This document shows positions 9,688 to 18,150 of a DNA stretch of 64,000 bases, piece by piece. The stretch's first letter is position 1; every line of letters starts with the position of its first letter. The translations under genes were made by a program, and so were the position numbers. Location of the stretch: NCBI GenBank assembly GCA_035275405.1, contig DATEMU010000008.1:124001-188000 (forward strand). Direction: 5' to 3'. Under the pieces are notes generated by a model. It saw only the letters and a program-made list of their open reading frames with translations. It was not told the origin of the DNA and ran no database searches. The DNA is from Phycisphaerae bacterium. Its GTDB lineage: Bacteria; Planctomycetota; Phycisphaerae; UBA1845; UTPLA1.

Positions 9688-9708
9688 GTAGGGCGGGCTT
9701 TGCCCGCC
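9688..9708 (+). repeat. REP-like hairpin, copy A of an inverted pair
   Basis: GTAGGGCGGGCTTTGCCCGCC. A perfect 7-bp stem (9692-9698 with 9702-9708) closed by a TTT loop. It lies directly upstream of the CopD-like start codon. A second copy in the opposite orientation (9732-9752) agrees at 18 of 21 positions, giving a BIME-like arrangement with a 23-bp gap. Confidence 0.7.
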
Positions 9709-9731
9709 GCAATCTCCTTGAACCGAAACAT

Positions 9732-9752
9732 GGCGGTCTAAACCCGCCCTAC
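9732..9752 (-). repeat. REP-like hairpin, copy B of an inverted pair
   Basis: On the minus strand this reads GTAGGGCGGGTTTAGACCGCC, matching copy A at 18 of 21 positions including the first ten. It contains the TAG stop codon of the NDUFA9-like gene (9749-9751), so the repeat has supplied or replaced the end of that gene. Confidence 0.65.
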
Positions 9753-10780
9753 TCGATCATCGCCGCATATTCGCTCAGTTCCTCGCGAAAGTCCCGCATC
9801 GTGATACCGAATGTGTTTTCAACTGGGGCGGTGTCGCAGACCGAATTCTCCTGCGACATCTGCACCTGACCCACATCAAACCGCAGGTCTCGCGGGAGCA
9901 ACGGCAATTTCATCACCGTCATCGCCATCAGTTTGGCCACCGACGCGGGGCCACCCACGATCGGCTTCCACGCCTTCGCGCCGGGGATCGTCTCCTTGCA
10001 GACAAGGTAGAACTGCCGCCACGTCATCGCCTCCGGCCCGCCGAGTTCGTAGATCTTGCCGATCGTCTCCGGCTTCGAGAGCGCTGCGACGAAACAGTGC
10101 GCTACGTCCTTGACTGAGACCGGCTGCAATTTCCGCAGCCCGTCTCCGAAGTAAGGGATGACCGGAAACGGGGCGGGGATCACGCTCAGCACCGGCACGG
10201 TCGCCTTGGTCACAAACGTCTTCATCATCCGCATGAACTCGCCGTCGGGCCCGTGGATGATGCTCGGCCGAAAGATCGTCCAATCCAGCCCGCTGTCCCG
10301 AACATAGCCCTCAGCGAGCCACTTGGTCTGGTGATACTCGCTGACGGCGTTGGCCCGACTCCCCAACGCCGACATGTGGCAATAGCGTTTGATTCCCGCG
10401 GCCTTGCAGGCCTCCAGAACCCGCCGCGTGCCCTCGACGTGGATCCGGTGAAAAGTCTGCCGCTTGAGGCGCTGCTGGGTGATGATCCCCACGAGATGGA
10501 TCGCCGCCTGCGCCCCCTCCGCGGCCTTCTTCATCGCGGCTTCGTCAAACAGGTCGCCGCCAACAGCCTCGAATCGATCCCTTCCGTACGACGCGGCATG
10601 TCGCAGAAACCGCTCGCGATCCCGCACCAGACAGACTGGCCTATGCCCCCGCGCAATGAGTTCGCGAACCACCGCCCTCCCGACAAAACCCGTCGCTCCG
10701 GTCACCATGACGCGGGCAAGAAACTCGGGTTCGGGAGTTGTCGGCTGTGATTCCGCGGACTTCGACTCTGCTTCGCTCAT
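9749..10780 (-). CDS. NDUFA9-like NAD(P)-dependent epimerase/reductase (atypical SDR)
   Basis: A 343-residue Rossmann-fold protein. After a 25-residue Ser/Thr/Glu-rich leader comes VMVTGATGFVGRAVVREL, the TGxxGxxG dinucleotide-binding motif. AAIHLVGI and the YHQTKWLAE segment (with a YxxxK-like pair) follow, then FRPSIIHGP, a common feature of complex I NDUFA9-like and NmrA-type SDR proteins. The C-terminal 70 residues are less conserved. Such proteins bind NADPH; in mitochondria the homologue is structural in complex I, in bacteria the role is mostly unknown. It is monocistronic here, with weak translation signals. Confidence 0.75.
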   Translation of the reverse strand: MSEAESKSAESQPTTPEPEFLARVMVTGATGFVGRAVVRELIARGHRPVCLVRDRERFLRHAASYGRDRFEAVGGDLFDEAAMKKAAEGAQAAIHLVGIITQQRLKRQTFHRIHVEGTRRVLEACKAAGIKRYCHMSALGSRANAVSEYHQTKWLAEGYVRDSGLDWTIFRPSIIHGPDGEFMRMMKTFVTKATVPVLSVIPAPFPVIPYFGDGLRKLQPVSVKDVAHCFVAALSKPETIGKIYELGGPEAMTWRQFYLVCKETIPGAKAWKPIVGGPASVAKLMAMTVMKLPLLPRDLRFDVGQVQMSQENSVCDTAPVENTFGITMRDFREELSEYAAMIE

Positions 10781-10863
10781 GGTAATCTCAGTTCAACTGC
10801 GTTTATCAACCCGGTTGCATGATAGCCGGGCGGTATGAAGTGTAAACAGGTGCGGCGACCAAA

Positions 10864-10887
10864 GCCCAGGGCGCAAGCCCTGGGATC
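10864..10887 (+). repeat. GCAA-loop hairpin repeat
   Basis: A perfect 8-bp stem, CCCAGGGC (10865-10872) with GCCCTGGG (10877-10884), capped by GCAA and followed by ATC. It shares the core GGCGCAAGCCC and the 3' GGATC with the copies at 10950-10974 and 30400-30424, but the outer stem bases differ and still pair. It is intergenic. Confidence 0.65.
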
Positions 10888-10949
10888 GACTCCAGGCGTC
10901 CCACTGACTCCCAGGGAAAGCTGCCTACTTTGAGCGCCGTCGCGCGCTT

Positions 10950-10974
10950 GATCCGCGGGCTTGCGCCACGCGGC
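10950..10974 (-). repeat. GCAA-loop hairpin repeat, 25-bp copy
   Basis: On the minus strand the 25 bases beginning GCCGCGTGGCGCAAGCCC are identical to those at 30400-30424. They form a GC-rich stem with one bulged base and a GCAA loop, ending in GGATC. It is oriented opposite to the copy at 10864-10887, 62 bp away, between two minus-strand genes. Confidence 0.75.
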
Positions 10975-10979
10975 ACTGA

Positions 10980-12509
10980 TTATTGCAACTTCGCACGAAC
11001 CATGATCGGATTACTGTAAAACCAAAGATCATCCCACGGATTGACCTTCGGCCCGTCCATCTCCGGGGCCTGTACGTCGCGGTTGGTGCCGCGGATGCGA
11101 ACGTAGAAACTGTTCTTCACGTTGTCGAAGCGATGGTGAAACACGAGCCAGTCGCCTCTCTTGACCAAATCCTTGGCAGGGACGCGCGCCACGACGCGCG
11201 TCGTCGGGTTGACGATCGTCTCCCGGTCATTCGCCGGGCCGAGGATGTCGCCCACGATCAGGTCGATATGATCCAGTATCGGCCGACCACCACCGAAATT
11301 CTGCCCCGTCGCCGGTCGCAGGCGAATCCGGACCTCCACGTCACGGTCGTTCTTATCCAGCACCAGCGTCCCGCCCATCGGGGCGGCCGCATCCGCCGCG
11401 TGCGCCGAAAACTCGAGTCGATCGATCAAATCGCCGTGAACCGTGAACATGTTCCCGTGCCGCAACGCGTCGAGCACGGCCTCCCGTGACCCAGACGCCG
11501 CGTACACCCACGTTTTCGTATATTCGCCGGGGAAAAAATCAATATTGTCATCGCGATCGCCGTCGTGATGGTCTGCTTTCCGATCCGTCGCCGTCACATG
11601 GCCGTGCGTCTCGTAGGTGGACGTGTCTACGATCGTCGCGTCGGTCCAGTGCCGATGGCTGTCGGAGTTCGCCGTGATGTACCACGCCCGGCCCTCGCCG
11701 AGCAGGCTGTCCCACAGACCGCCGACGGTCGCGACGTACCAGTCATACCCGCCCCACGTCTTGAACGACTCCTTCGGGTAGCCCTGCCACGCGTCCGGCT
11801 TGATCTTCTTGCTGTATTCGCCGCGCGTGTGACCGACAAGCGTCGCGGCCTGGTGACCGGGGGCGCCCTCGAACCCGCGCACGACGTTCGGCCCGGCATC
11901 CGACCAATTGCGGAATTCGGTGGGGCTGACGCGACCGGTCCGCGCGGGGTGGTTCACGAAAAAGAGCGGACGGGGCGTCATCGACTGAAGGTACTGCAGC
12001 GCGCGGACCGCATCAGCCTCGGTATCCGCCGGGGTGTTTTCGCGCGACTTGTTTTTCTGGTCGAACCGCGCCTCGAACTCTGCGATCCGCATGGCCTCGT
12101 CAGGCGTCGGTGGCAGGATGACACTGCCGTGCTCGGCGGCGGGGATGTTCCACTCCAGCCCCTGGAAGACATGCATCGACGGGTGCTTCTTCCGAGCCGC
12201 GACCAGTTCGGGGTAGGCGTACGTAAGCGCGACCTTGTCGTGCATCGGCCCGCCGTGGTCGGTGATCACGCACCACGACAGGCCGTATTGCCGGACCTTG
12301 GCCACCTGCGCCTCGATCTCGTACTGACCGTCCGGGCTGTACTTGGTGTGGATATGATGATCGCCCGCCAGCCAGACGCCGCCCTCGTAGGGGCCGTCTG
12401 CCCTGCTATGGCACGGCAGCCACCAGCCCATTGCGACGAGGATGACAGCCGCGCCGGCGCGGGCCAAAAAGTCGTGGTGCGAGAACGCGGGCTTGATGCG
12501 TTGGTCCAT
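10980..12509 (-). CDS. Secreted PHP-domain metallo-phosphoesterase-like protein
   Basis: A 509-residue exported protein. After a signal peptide (residues about 8-36, ending near SRADG) comes GDHHIHTKYSPDG, the first metal-binding HxH block of PHP domains. CVITDHGG follows, then EWNIP and a late ANSDSHRHW, so most PHP metal ligands are present. The C-terminal 150 residues form a beta-rich region common in secreted PHP proteins of this phylum. The ORF extends to 12566, but ATG 12509 lies exactly 6 nt after a TACTAT hexamer, suggesting a leaderless start. The substrate is unknown; phosphoesters or nucleic-acid fragments outside the cytoplasm are possible. Confidence 0.75.
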   Translation of the reverse strand: MDQRIKPAFSHHDFLARAGAAVILVAMGWWLPCHSRADGPYEGGVWLAGDHHIHTKYSPDGQYEIEAQVAKVRQYGLSWCVITDHGGPMHDKVALTYAYPELVAARKKHPSMHVFQGLEWNIPAAEHGSVILPPTPDEAMRIAEFEARFDQKNKSRENTPADTEADAVRALQYLQSMTPRPLFFVNHPARTGRVSPTEFRNWSDAGPNVVRGFEGAPGHQAATLVGHTRGEYSKKIKPDAWQGYPKESFKTWGGYDWYVATVGGLWDSLLGEGRAWYITANSDSHRHWTDATIVDTSTYETHGHVTATDRKADHHDGDRDDNIDFFPGEYTKTWVYAASGSREAVLDALRHGNMFTVHGDLIDRLEFSAHAADAAAPMGGTLVLDKNDRDVEVRIRLRPATGQNFGGGRPILDHIDLIVGDILGPANDRETIVNPTTRVVARVPAKDLVKRGDWLVFHHRFDNVKNSFYVRIRGTNRDVQAPEMDGPKVNPWDDLWFYSNPIMVRAKLQ

Positions 12510-12515
12510 CCGCGA

Positions 12516-12521
12516 ATAGTA
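12516..12521 (-). promoter_or_regulatory. Candidate -10 box for a leaderless PHP gene
   Basis: On the minus strand TACTAT is followed by exactly 6 nt and then ATG 12509. A weak -35 (TTCTGA) lies 17 bp further upstream. No SD precedes the start. Confidence 0.45.
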
Positions 12522-12710
12522 ACGGATCGACGCCGTTGTCAGAACCCCGACCGCAAGGCCGGGCAAGCGAACGACGCCGCGCGAGCCCGCGCCAGATCGC
12601 CTGTTAGGCGCTCCCTCGCAGGCACTTGCGGGCCTGGTTCTGATTGACCTGCCACACGCCGGCCGATACGCTTAGCGCAATCTTCACCCCGTTTTCGGAG
12701 GATCAATTAC

Positions 12711-13271
12711 ATGTCCGTGCAATCGCCATCCAAGCCGACCTTAGGCTGCCAGCCCCCGATCAACCTCAAAAACTGGATCGAGGAAAACCGCGAGGGCTTT
12801 AGGCCGCCGGTCGCGAATCAATACCTCTACGACGGGCGCGACTTCTTCGTCATGGTCATCGTCGGCCCCAACGCCCGTAACGACTTCCACCTCGTCGATT
12901 CCGAGGAGTATTTCTACCAACTCAAGGGCGACATCGTCGTCCGCACGCGCGAGGGCGACAAGATCGTCGACCATCGCGTCCGCGAGGGCGAGACCTTTTT
13001 CATCCCCGCCAACGTGCCGCACTGCCCGATGCGCCCGCCGAACACGATCGGCGTCGTCGTCGAGCGCCGCCGCCCGCCGGGCGAGAAGGAACACATCATC
13101 TTCTACTGTCCGCACTGCAGCGCGCTGGTCGAGGACATCCTCTTCGACTGCCGCGACATCGTCGACCACTTCCGCGACACGATGGAGGCGTTCTGGAAGG
13201 ACGACGCGCGGCGGGTGTGCAAGAAATGCGGCAAGCGCGTGGAGAAGCCGGGGCCGATGGAGAAAATTTGA
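12711..13271 (+). CDS. nbaC: 3-Hydroxyanthranilate 3,4-dioxygenase
   Basis: A 186-residue cupin that opens the ring of 3-hydroxyanthranilate to 2-amino-3-carboxymuconate semialdehyde (kynurenine pathway). The catalytic Fe(II) ligands are seen as H60, E66 and H104. The rubredoxin-like second iron site of bacterial enzymes is intact: C133-x2-C136 and C170-x2-C173. Spacing matches the Cupriavidus enzyme throughout, and length is normal. GGAGG at 12697-12701 supports ATG 12711. The enzyme for the next step (ACMS decarboxylase) lies 2.3 kb downstream and kynureninase 5 kb downstream on the same strand, but no tryptophan dioxygenase or kynurenine monooxygenase is in the window. Confidence 0.93.
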   Translation: MSVQSPSKPTLGCQPPINLKNWIEENREGFRPPVANQYLYDGRDFFVMVIVGPNARNDFHLVDSEEYFYQLKGDIVVRTREGDKIVDHRVREGETFFIPANVPHCPMRPPNTIGVVVERRRPPGEKEHIIFYCPHCSALVEDILFDCRDIVDHFRDTMEAFWKDDARRVCKKCGKRVEKPGPMEKI

Positions 13272-13359
13272 TCGCGGTTGATTCGATGGGCTGGATTCGA
13301 GTACGATGCATCCGCTCAAGGCCGGAGCTTCGGAATGGCTCGCCCAAAAAGGAGGACAC

Positions 13360-14712
13360 ATGCGGATTGCACGTGACTATTGTGGCCAAACTCGTTCTAA
13401 CGAGAGGGGTAAGGACCGCAGACGCGGCTTTGGTAACACGATTGGCTTGACGAGTCTCGTCTGCCTGCTGGCATTCGTACGCGCCGCACAAGGCCAGACT
13501 GTGCCAAGCGGGTACCAAGTGCAGCCCGTGGCGTGTGGGTTAAGTAGGCCTACAACGATGAGTTTCCTTTCCGCGAATGAATTCTTGGTCCTCGAACAGT
13601 ATTCGGGCAATGTCAAGCGCGTTCAATTGCCCGGACCGCTCGTTACTACAGTGTTAACACTTCCAGTCGTTCAAGAATCTGAAACGGGATTACTCGGAAT
13701 CACGCTGCATCCACAATTCCAGCAGAATAGCTTTGTCTATCTGTACTACACGAACCCTACTCCGCGCGAGAATCGGATTGTTCGCTACACGTGGGATGGG
13801 ACTATGCTTACCTCGCCCACGACCATTGCCACGCTTCCATCGTTAGGGTCGCTCCATAACGGCGGCATCCTTCTCTTCGGTTTTGACGGAAAACTGTACG
13901 TGGTGATAGGACAACAAGGTTCGAGTCTTACGACAAACAGCGCAGCGTCTCCCCTCGTTACAACCGCCGTCATATTGCGGCTGAATGACGATGGGACTAC
14001 CCCGATCGACAACCCGTTTTCATTGCCCGGATGGGAGCGATTCTTTGCTTACGGGATCAGGAATTGCTTTGGTATGGCGTTTGACTCGCTTAGCGGCTTC
14101 CTGTGGATCACGCAGCCAGGTACGGTCCTTAATGACGAAATAAACCTGATCCCATCGGGCGCCAACAGCGGATGGGATCGAATACAGGGGAATGTGGCTA
14201 ATGATCCAGAAGGAACAAGCGACCTCTATGTAGTGCCCGGGTCCCAGTACGTCGACCCAAAATACGTGACCGGCGGAACTCCGACTTCCATTCGCTTTCT
14301 GCATAGTTGCCGCTGGCCGGCGTCTTTGCGAGACGATTGTTATGTTGGAAAGTACTCCGGTGGATACATCCTTCAAGGCATCATAAGCTCGGATCGGACC
14401 GTACTTTTCGTACTGGTCGTTTGGGGCCAAAATTTTGGAATAACGACAGATATTCAGATTGGTCCGGATGGTTACATGTACGTCGTATCACTGGACCAAG
14501 GCTGCGTGTACCGCATCCGCCCCATCAACCCCATGGGCGACCTCAACCTCGACGGCACCGTCACGATGGACGACATCCCGCTCTTTACTCACGCCCTCCT
14601 CGGAGAACCGCTCACCCGGCAGTTACTCGCCGTGGCCGACTTTGACGGCGACGGCAGCGTGACCGGAATGGACATCCCCTGCTTCGTCACTTCGCTCCAG
14701 ATGCCGAATTAG
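13360..14712 (+). CDS. Secreted GSDH-like beta-propeller dehydrogenase with dockerin domain
   Basis: A 450-residue exported protein. A signal peptide (residues 25-47 in this numbering) ends near AAQGQ. Residues about 50-385 form a glucose/sorbosone-dehydrogenase-type six-bladed propeller, with LHNGGILLFGFDGKLYVVIG, AYGIRNCFGMAFD and DEINLIPSGANSGWD typical of PQQ-dependent sugar dehydrogenases. The last 60 residues are a dockerin-like pair of Ca loops, DLNLDGTVTMDD and DFDGDGSVTGMD. AAAGGAGG just before ATG 13360 fixes the start; ATG 13306 has no SD. Base usage changes sharply at about 14525: the propeller part is AT-richer at third positions, the dockerin GC-rich, suggesting a later fusion. 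Confidence 0.8.
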   Translation: MRIARDYCGQTRSNERGKDRRRGFGNTIGLTSLVCLLAFVRAAQGQTVPSGYQVQPVACGLSRPTTMSFLSANEFLVLEQYSGNVKRVQLPGPLVTTVLTLPVVQESETGLLGITLHPQFQQNSFVYLYYTNPTPRENRIVRYTWDGTMLTSPTTIATLPSLGSLHNGGILLFGFDGKLYVVIGQQGSSLTTNSAASPLVTTAVILRLNDDGTTPIDNPFSLPGWERFFAYGIRNCFGMAFDSLSGFLWITQPGTVLNDEINLIPSGANSGWDRIQGNVANDPEGTSDLYVVPGSQYVDPKYVTGGTPTSIRFLHSCRWPASLRDDCYVGKYSGGYILQGIISSDRTVLFVLVVWGQNFGITTDIQIGPDGYMYVVSLDQGCVYRIRPINPMGDLNLDGTVTMDDIPLFTHALLGEPLTRQLLAVADFDGDGSVTGMDIPCFVTSLQMPN

Positions 14713-14733
14713 GGCAAAGTCTCGGAGAATAAA

Positions 14734-15519
14734 ATGGCACGACGAATCGTAGCGATCGTTTTGGGCCTGCCCGTGGTGTTACCGCCCATTCCCGGATGCG
14801 CCAACGAATACAAAGGCGTCATCAAGCCCACGCCGGACCTCAAGTCGCTCTCGCCTGAGCTGGAGAACATGACCGACGCCGCGATCGACCACTTGCTTTC
14901 GACAAACGTCGAGCCGGACTTTCCGGCCGTGGTCGCCGTGGCCAAACTCAACGCCGGATACTCCCATCCCTTTTATAACCGTCAGGACTCGCTCAGCCTG
15001 GAAATGCCTTCCGGGGACGAAACCGACGCGTGGCGAAAGGCCGCAGATGCGGCAAGATTCGGAAACCTGGCCCTCGTAGACCAGGTTCATGTCGTCAATC
15101 CGTTGATCTCCCGGCGCGCCCCGACCTTGAAGGAACTCCGTGATTCCGCCGCATTGCTTCACGCAAACCTGCTCGTCGTCTATGCCCAGGGCGACTCCGC
15201 CGACTCCGGCTACAACAGCGCCGCCATCGCCTATTGGTCGATCATCGGTCTCTTCCTCGTGCCCGGCGATACCGTCGGCCATCACACGGCATGCTATGGA
15301 CTCGTCATGGACACGCGGACGGGCTACATCCTCGCGGTGCTCGACGGCGACTCGAAGAAGGAAGAAAACGTCCTGCCCGGCGCGGTGCCGATCGCCCGCC
15401 GCCGGACCCAATCGCAGGCCCAGGCCCAAGCCCTCGAACGGCTACAAAAGCGATTCACCGAAGCCCTCGTCTCCTTGGGTCGCGGCGGAGACGAACCGGC
15501 CGCTGCCAAGGCGCAATAG
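14734..15519 (+). CDS. Lipoprotein of unknown function
   Basis: A 261-residue protein with a short signal sequence and a lipobox-like PIPGC (C22), so it is probably anchored to a membrane. The mature part has an alpha/beta look, with LLVVYAQGD and a hydrophobic [17 protein letters not shown] segment (about residue 170), then a Gln/Arg-rich C-terminal helix. I do not recognise the family. GGAG lies 8 nt before ATG 14734. It starts 21 nt after the dehydrogenase gene, so the two could be co-transcribed. Being sandwiched between kynurenine genes is probably incidental. Confidence 0.55.
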   Translation: MARRIVAIVLGLPVVLPPIPGCANEYKGVIKPTPDLKSLSPELENMTDAAIDHLLSTNVEPDFPAVVAVAKLNAGYSHPFYNRQDSLSLEMPSGDETDAWRKAADAARFGNLALVDQVHVVNPLISRRAPTLKELRDSAALLHANLLVVYAQGDSADSGYNSAAIAYWSIIGLFLVPGDTVGHHTACYGLVMDTRTGYILAVLDGDSKKEENVLPGAVPIARRRTQSQAQAQALERLQKRFTEALVSLGRGGDEPAAAKAQ

Positions 15520-15554
15520 CCCCTTTCGCTATTCGCCATTCGCTATTCGCCATT

Positions 15555-15560
15555 TACAAT
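15555..15560 (+). promoter_or_regulatory. Candidate -10 box for leaderless ACMS decarboxylase
   Basis: TACAAT is followed by CCCCCC and then ATG 15567, a 6-nt gap. A poor -35 (TTCGCC) lies 17 bp upstream, within a perfect 14-bp tandem duplication (15527-15554). No SD is present. Confidence 0.45.
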
Positions 15561-15566
15561 CCCCCC

Positions 15567-16634
15567 ATGGCCTCCAGCAAGATCGACCTCCACACCCACA
15601 TCCTCCCCAAAACCTGGCCGGACCTCGACTCCAAATACGGCTACGCTGGCTTCGTCCGCATCGATCATTACCAGCCCTGCTGCGCGCGGATGATTCAGGG
15701 TGGCAAGGTCTTTCGCGAGATTACCGAGAATTGCTGGGAGCCCGCGCGGCGGATCGAGGACTGCGACCGGCACGGCGTCGCGACGCAAGTCCTCTCCACC
15801 CTGCCGGTCATGTTCAGCTACTGGGCCAAGCCTGCCGACGCGCTCGACCTGTCACGGCTGCTCAATGACCACATCGCCGGAGTTGTGCGCGATCACCCCG
15901 GCCGCTTCGCCGGTCTGGGGACGATCCCGCTACAGGACCCAGAGTCCGCCTGCCGCGAGTTGGAGCGCTGCATCCGCGAACTCGGCATGGTCGGTGTCGA
16001 GATAGGCACGCACGTCGAGCCTAACGCGCACACCGGCCGCAAGGAGCAATGGAACCTCAACGAGGCTGCGCTTCTTCCAGTCTTTCAAACCGCCGAACGG
16101 CTCGGGGCCTGCGCCTTCGTCCACCCGTGGGACATGATGGGCAAGGAGCGGATGCCGAAGTATTGGCTGCCCTGGCTGGTGGGCATGCCCGCCGAGACAA
16201 GCATGGCGATCTGCTCCATGATCTTCGGCGGCGTGTTCGAGAAGTGCCCGGGGCTCCGCGTCGCCTTTGCCCACGGCGGCGGGTCCTTCCCCTTCACCAT
16301 CGGCCGAATCGAGCATGGCTGGCGTGTTCGGCCCGACTTGTGCGCGGTCGATAACCCCGTGAATCCCCGCGACTACCTCTCCCATCCGGACGGCAGACCT
16401 GCGCGGTTCTGGGTCGATTCGCTGGTCCACGACGCGGAGGCTCTGCGACTGCTGGTCAAGCTGTTCGGACCACAACGGGTCGCGCTGGGGAGCGACTACC
16501 CGTTCCCACTAGGAGAAAACGTACCGGGAACGCTCATCGCGTCGTTATCTGACCTTTCCCACGCCACCCGCGAGACGGTTCTTGCGGGCTCAGCCCGGGA
16601 ATTTTTGAAGATGGAGTCGCGCGTCGGCGCGTGA
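15567..16634 (+). CDS. 2-Amino-3-carboxymuconate-6-semialdehyde decarboxylase
   Basis: A 355-residue amidohydrolase-fold enzyme that removes CO2 from ACMS, the product of the upstream dioxygenase, steering the pathway to 2-aminomuconate rather than quinolinate. The N-terminal metal motif HTH gives H9 and H11. Later ligands are in [19 protein letters not shown] and LGSDYPFP (Asp). The segment [16 protein letters not shown], which follows substrate-binding residues in ACMSD, separates it from generic amidohydrolases. The ORF is open from 15234, but homology starts at ATG 15567, which lies 6 nt after TACAAT. Length matches the family. Confidence 0.92.
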   Translation: MASSKIDLHTHILPKTWPDLDSKYGYAGFVRIDHYQPCCARMIQGGKVFREITENCWEPARRIEDCDRHGVATQVLSTLPVMFSYWAKPADALDLSRLLNDHIAGVVRDHPGRFAGLGTIPLQDPESACRELERCIRELGMVGVEIGTHVEPNAHTGRKEQWNLNEAALLPVFQTAERLGACAFVHPWDMMGKERMPKYWLPWLVGMPAETSMAICSMIFGGVFEKCPGLRVAFAHGGGSFPFTIGRIEHGWRVRPDLCAVDNPVNPRDYLSHPDGRPARFWVDSLVHDAEALRLLVKLFGPQRVALGSDYPFPLGENVPGTLIASLSDLSHATRETVLAGSAREFLKMESRVGA

Positions 16635-16707
16635 GCGCTATCGCCCAAGGGGTGCGCAAGGACCCAATCCCCGCGCAATATCCGCAAGGGATGGGGCACG
16701 CTCGCTC

Positions 16708-16725
16708 CACGGGCAAGTACCCGTG
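16708..16725. repeat. Short hairpin CACGGG-N6-CCCGTG
   Basis: A perfect 6-bp stem with a CAAGTA loop, downstream of the convergent ACMSD gene and the small minus-strand ORF. It could act as a weak bidirectional terminator or be one more REP-like hairpin; no T-run follows. Confidence 0.4.
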
Positions 16726-16735
16726 CTACATGGGC

Positions 16736-16858
16736 CTATACGCCGGCGAGGCGGAAGGGAATCCCGACGAAGTTGTTGATGGCCGAAAAAAGCCCCGTCG
16801 TGAAGAACGTGTTTATGAGGGCCATAAACAGTGAGAAAAAGATGTCGCCGAGCAGCAT
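16736..16858 (-). CDS. Hidden 40-residue membrane peptide
   Basis: An ORF of 40 codons. The peptide starts MLLGDIFFSLFMALINTFFT and ends PFRLAGV, with one strongly hydrophobic helix over about residues 5-26. ATG 16858 has GGAG 7 nt upstream, one of the better SDs in the window. It lies 27 nt downstream of the outer-membrane barrel gene on the same strand, so it is probably in the same transcript. I do not recognise it. A competing reading in another minus-strand frame lacks hydrophobic character. Confidence 0.5.
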   Translation of the reverse strand: MLLGDIFFSLFMALINTFFTTGLFSAINNFVGIPFRLAGV

Positions 16859-16885
16859 AGCAAATCTCCATGAACTTGATGGTTT

Positions 16886-17842
16886 CTAAAACCGAATTCC
16901 AAAACCGATACTCGCCTGGAAATCGGGGGCCTGCTCGTTGAGGCCGACGCTCACCCGTGTGTCCAGCGAGATAGTGTCCGTGATCTTGAAGACCGGGCCT
17001 CCGCTGAGCAGGTGCGAGCAGTCCGAATCCTTAAGGCTGGGGTAAACACCGAAATACTCCAGGTAAAGCGAGACGCACTCGTGAACCTGGTACGCCCCCG
17101 CCAACGTCGCCGCCGTCTGGCAAAACTGGCCGTCCTCTCCGTCCGGCACCCGCTCAAGGATCGAACCGTACACCGTGAAGTGGTCGGTCACACAATAATT
17201 CCAGGGGAATTTGATTTCCGGCACAACGTTGTCGAAGCTCTTGCTTTCCTTGCCCGTGGGGACGTACAACGAGGGGATCACCGAGATCGTGGGTATCCAG
17301 CAACCGTCTTTCTGACAAAAGATCGGGATCTTGAACCCGAAATTCGTATCGCGGCAGCCGTCGTCGTGATCTTCGTGACCGATATGCCGCCCCGCCGGCG
17401 TCTTGATCTGGTCCAGCGTCTCGGTCAGGCCGTATCCGATCCAGAGGGCTCGAAATTCAAGCCAATCAGTCAGACCCGTGCGGAACGCCGTCTCGGGAAA
17501 ATTGTGGTCGATCACGCGCTCTTCGTGTTCGCGGTCATAAGTAAAGGTGTACCCGGACTCAATCTGGATTCGGCCCCGCGGAACCAGGGCGGCGGCATCA
17601 GAGAAACCGGGCCGGTCCGTCACAATCTTCCCAATGGGAGCCGGCTCCGGAAAGATCCAGAACCCTTCGGACGAATGCGTGGTCGTCTCCGCGGTGGTTG
17701 TTTCTGTCGTGGAGGTCTCCTGCAGCGACATCGGCTCAGACGATTCGCCGCTCCCTTGCGGCGGTGTTTGGCCGAACCCAATGGGGCTATGGATGACGGT
17801 CAACAGGAGGGTCAAACACGCGATCGAGCGGGTTTTTCTCAT
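16886..17842 (-). CDS. Outer-membrane beta-barrel protein (phenol MetA-pathway/transporter-like)
   Basis: A 318-residue exported protein. The signal peptide (MRKTRSIACLTLLL onwards) ends near GFGQ. A Thr/Ser/Glu-rich linker follows, then from about residue 75 alternating strands: ITDRP-type opening (VTDRPGFSDAAALVPRG), IQIESGYTF, LTDWLEFRALW and SVIPSLYVPTG. These are features of the MetA-pathway-of-phenol-degradation/transporter barrel family. It ends in IGFGIRF with the terminal Phe of outer-membrane barrels. The ORF reaches 18046, but AGAGGTGA sits before ATG 17842. A role in aromatic uptake would suit the kynurenine neighbours but is inference. Four cysteine-containing DxxC-type loops are unusual for a barrel. 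Confidence 0.7.
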   Translation of the reverse strand: MRKTRSIACLTLLLTVIHSPIGFGQTPPQGSGESSEPMSLQETSTTETTTAETTTHSSEGFWIFPEPAPIGKIVTDRPGFSDAAALVPRGRIQIESGYTFTYDREHEERVIDHNFPETAFRTGLTDWLEFRALWIGYGLTETLDQIKTPAGRHIGHEDHDDGCRDTNFGFKIPIFCQKDGCWIPTISVIPSLYVPTGKESKSFDNVVPEIKFPWNYCVTDHFTVYGSILERVPDGEDGQFCQTAATLAGAYQVHECVSLYLEYFGVYPSLKDSDCSHLLSGGPVFKITDTISLDTRVSVGLNEQAPDFQASIGFGIRF

Positions 17843-17953
17843 CGTGTCACCTCTACAGAACTTGGGTTCCTCGGGCGCGCTCCGACGCACGCCAACGTTC
17901 GTTCCGCCAGTAAACCTTGATCGATTCAGTTGGATCGACCGCGCCGGAGGCAA

Positions 17954-17983
17954 ATGAAACCCGCTCCCCTGGGGTGTTGTCAA
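17954..17983 (-). promoter_or_regulatory. Candidate promoter for the outer-membrane barrel gene
   Basis: On the minus strand a perfect -35 TTGACA (17978-17983) is followed after 18 bp by TTTCAT (17954-17959). It would give a leader of about 105 nt before ATG 17842. Confidence 0.45.
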
Positions 17984-18150
17984 GCTTTTTCCGATCCCGC
18001 GACGGTCGATTTGGAAGACCCTGTCCCGCGAATGTTGCGCCAACAAGACCTTTGACCGAGGGCTACATAATAGCGGGGCTCCGATCCGGGGAATGCCGGT
18101 TTTATCAGATGTCGGCGCCCATAATGGTTATTGGACAGGGCGTGCGGGCC

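Noticed and set aside
11565..12647. 360-codon plus-strand ORF
   Set aside because: Antisense to the PHP gene, Arg/Pro/Val-rich with no domain; a GC-rich shadow.
15527..15554. Two perfect copies of CGCTATTCGCCATT
   Set aside because: Only two copies, just upstream of the ACMSD -10 box; probably a simple duplication, so not listed as a repeat family.
16631..16834. Plus-strand ORF starting inside the ACMSD stop
   Set aside because: Charged nonsense sequence; the minus strand here has a better candidate (40-residue membrane peptide).
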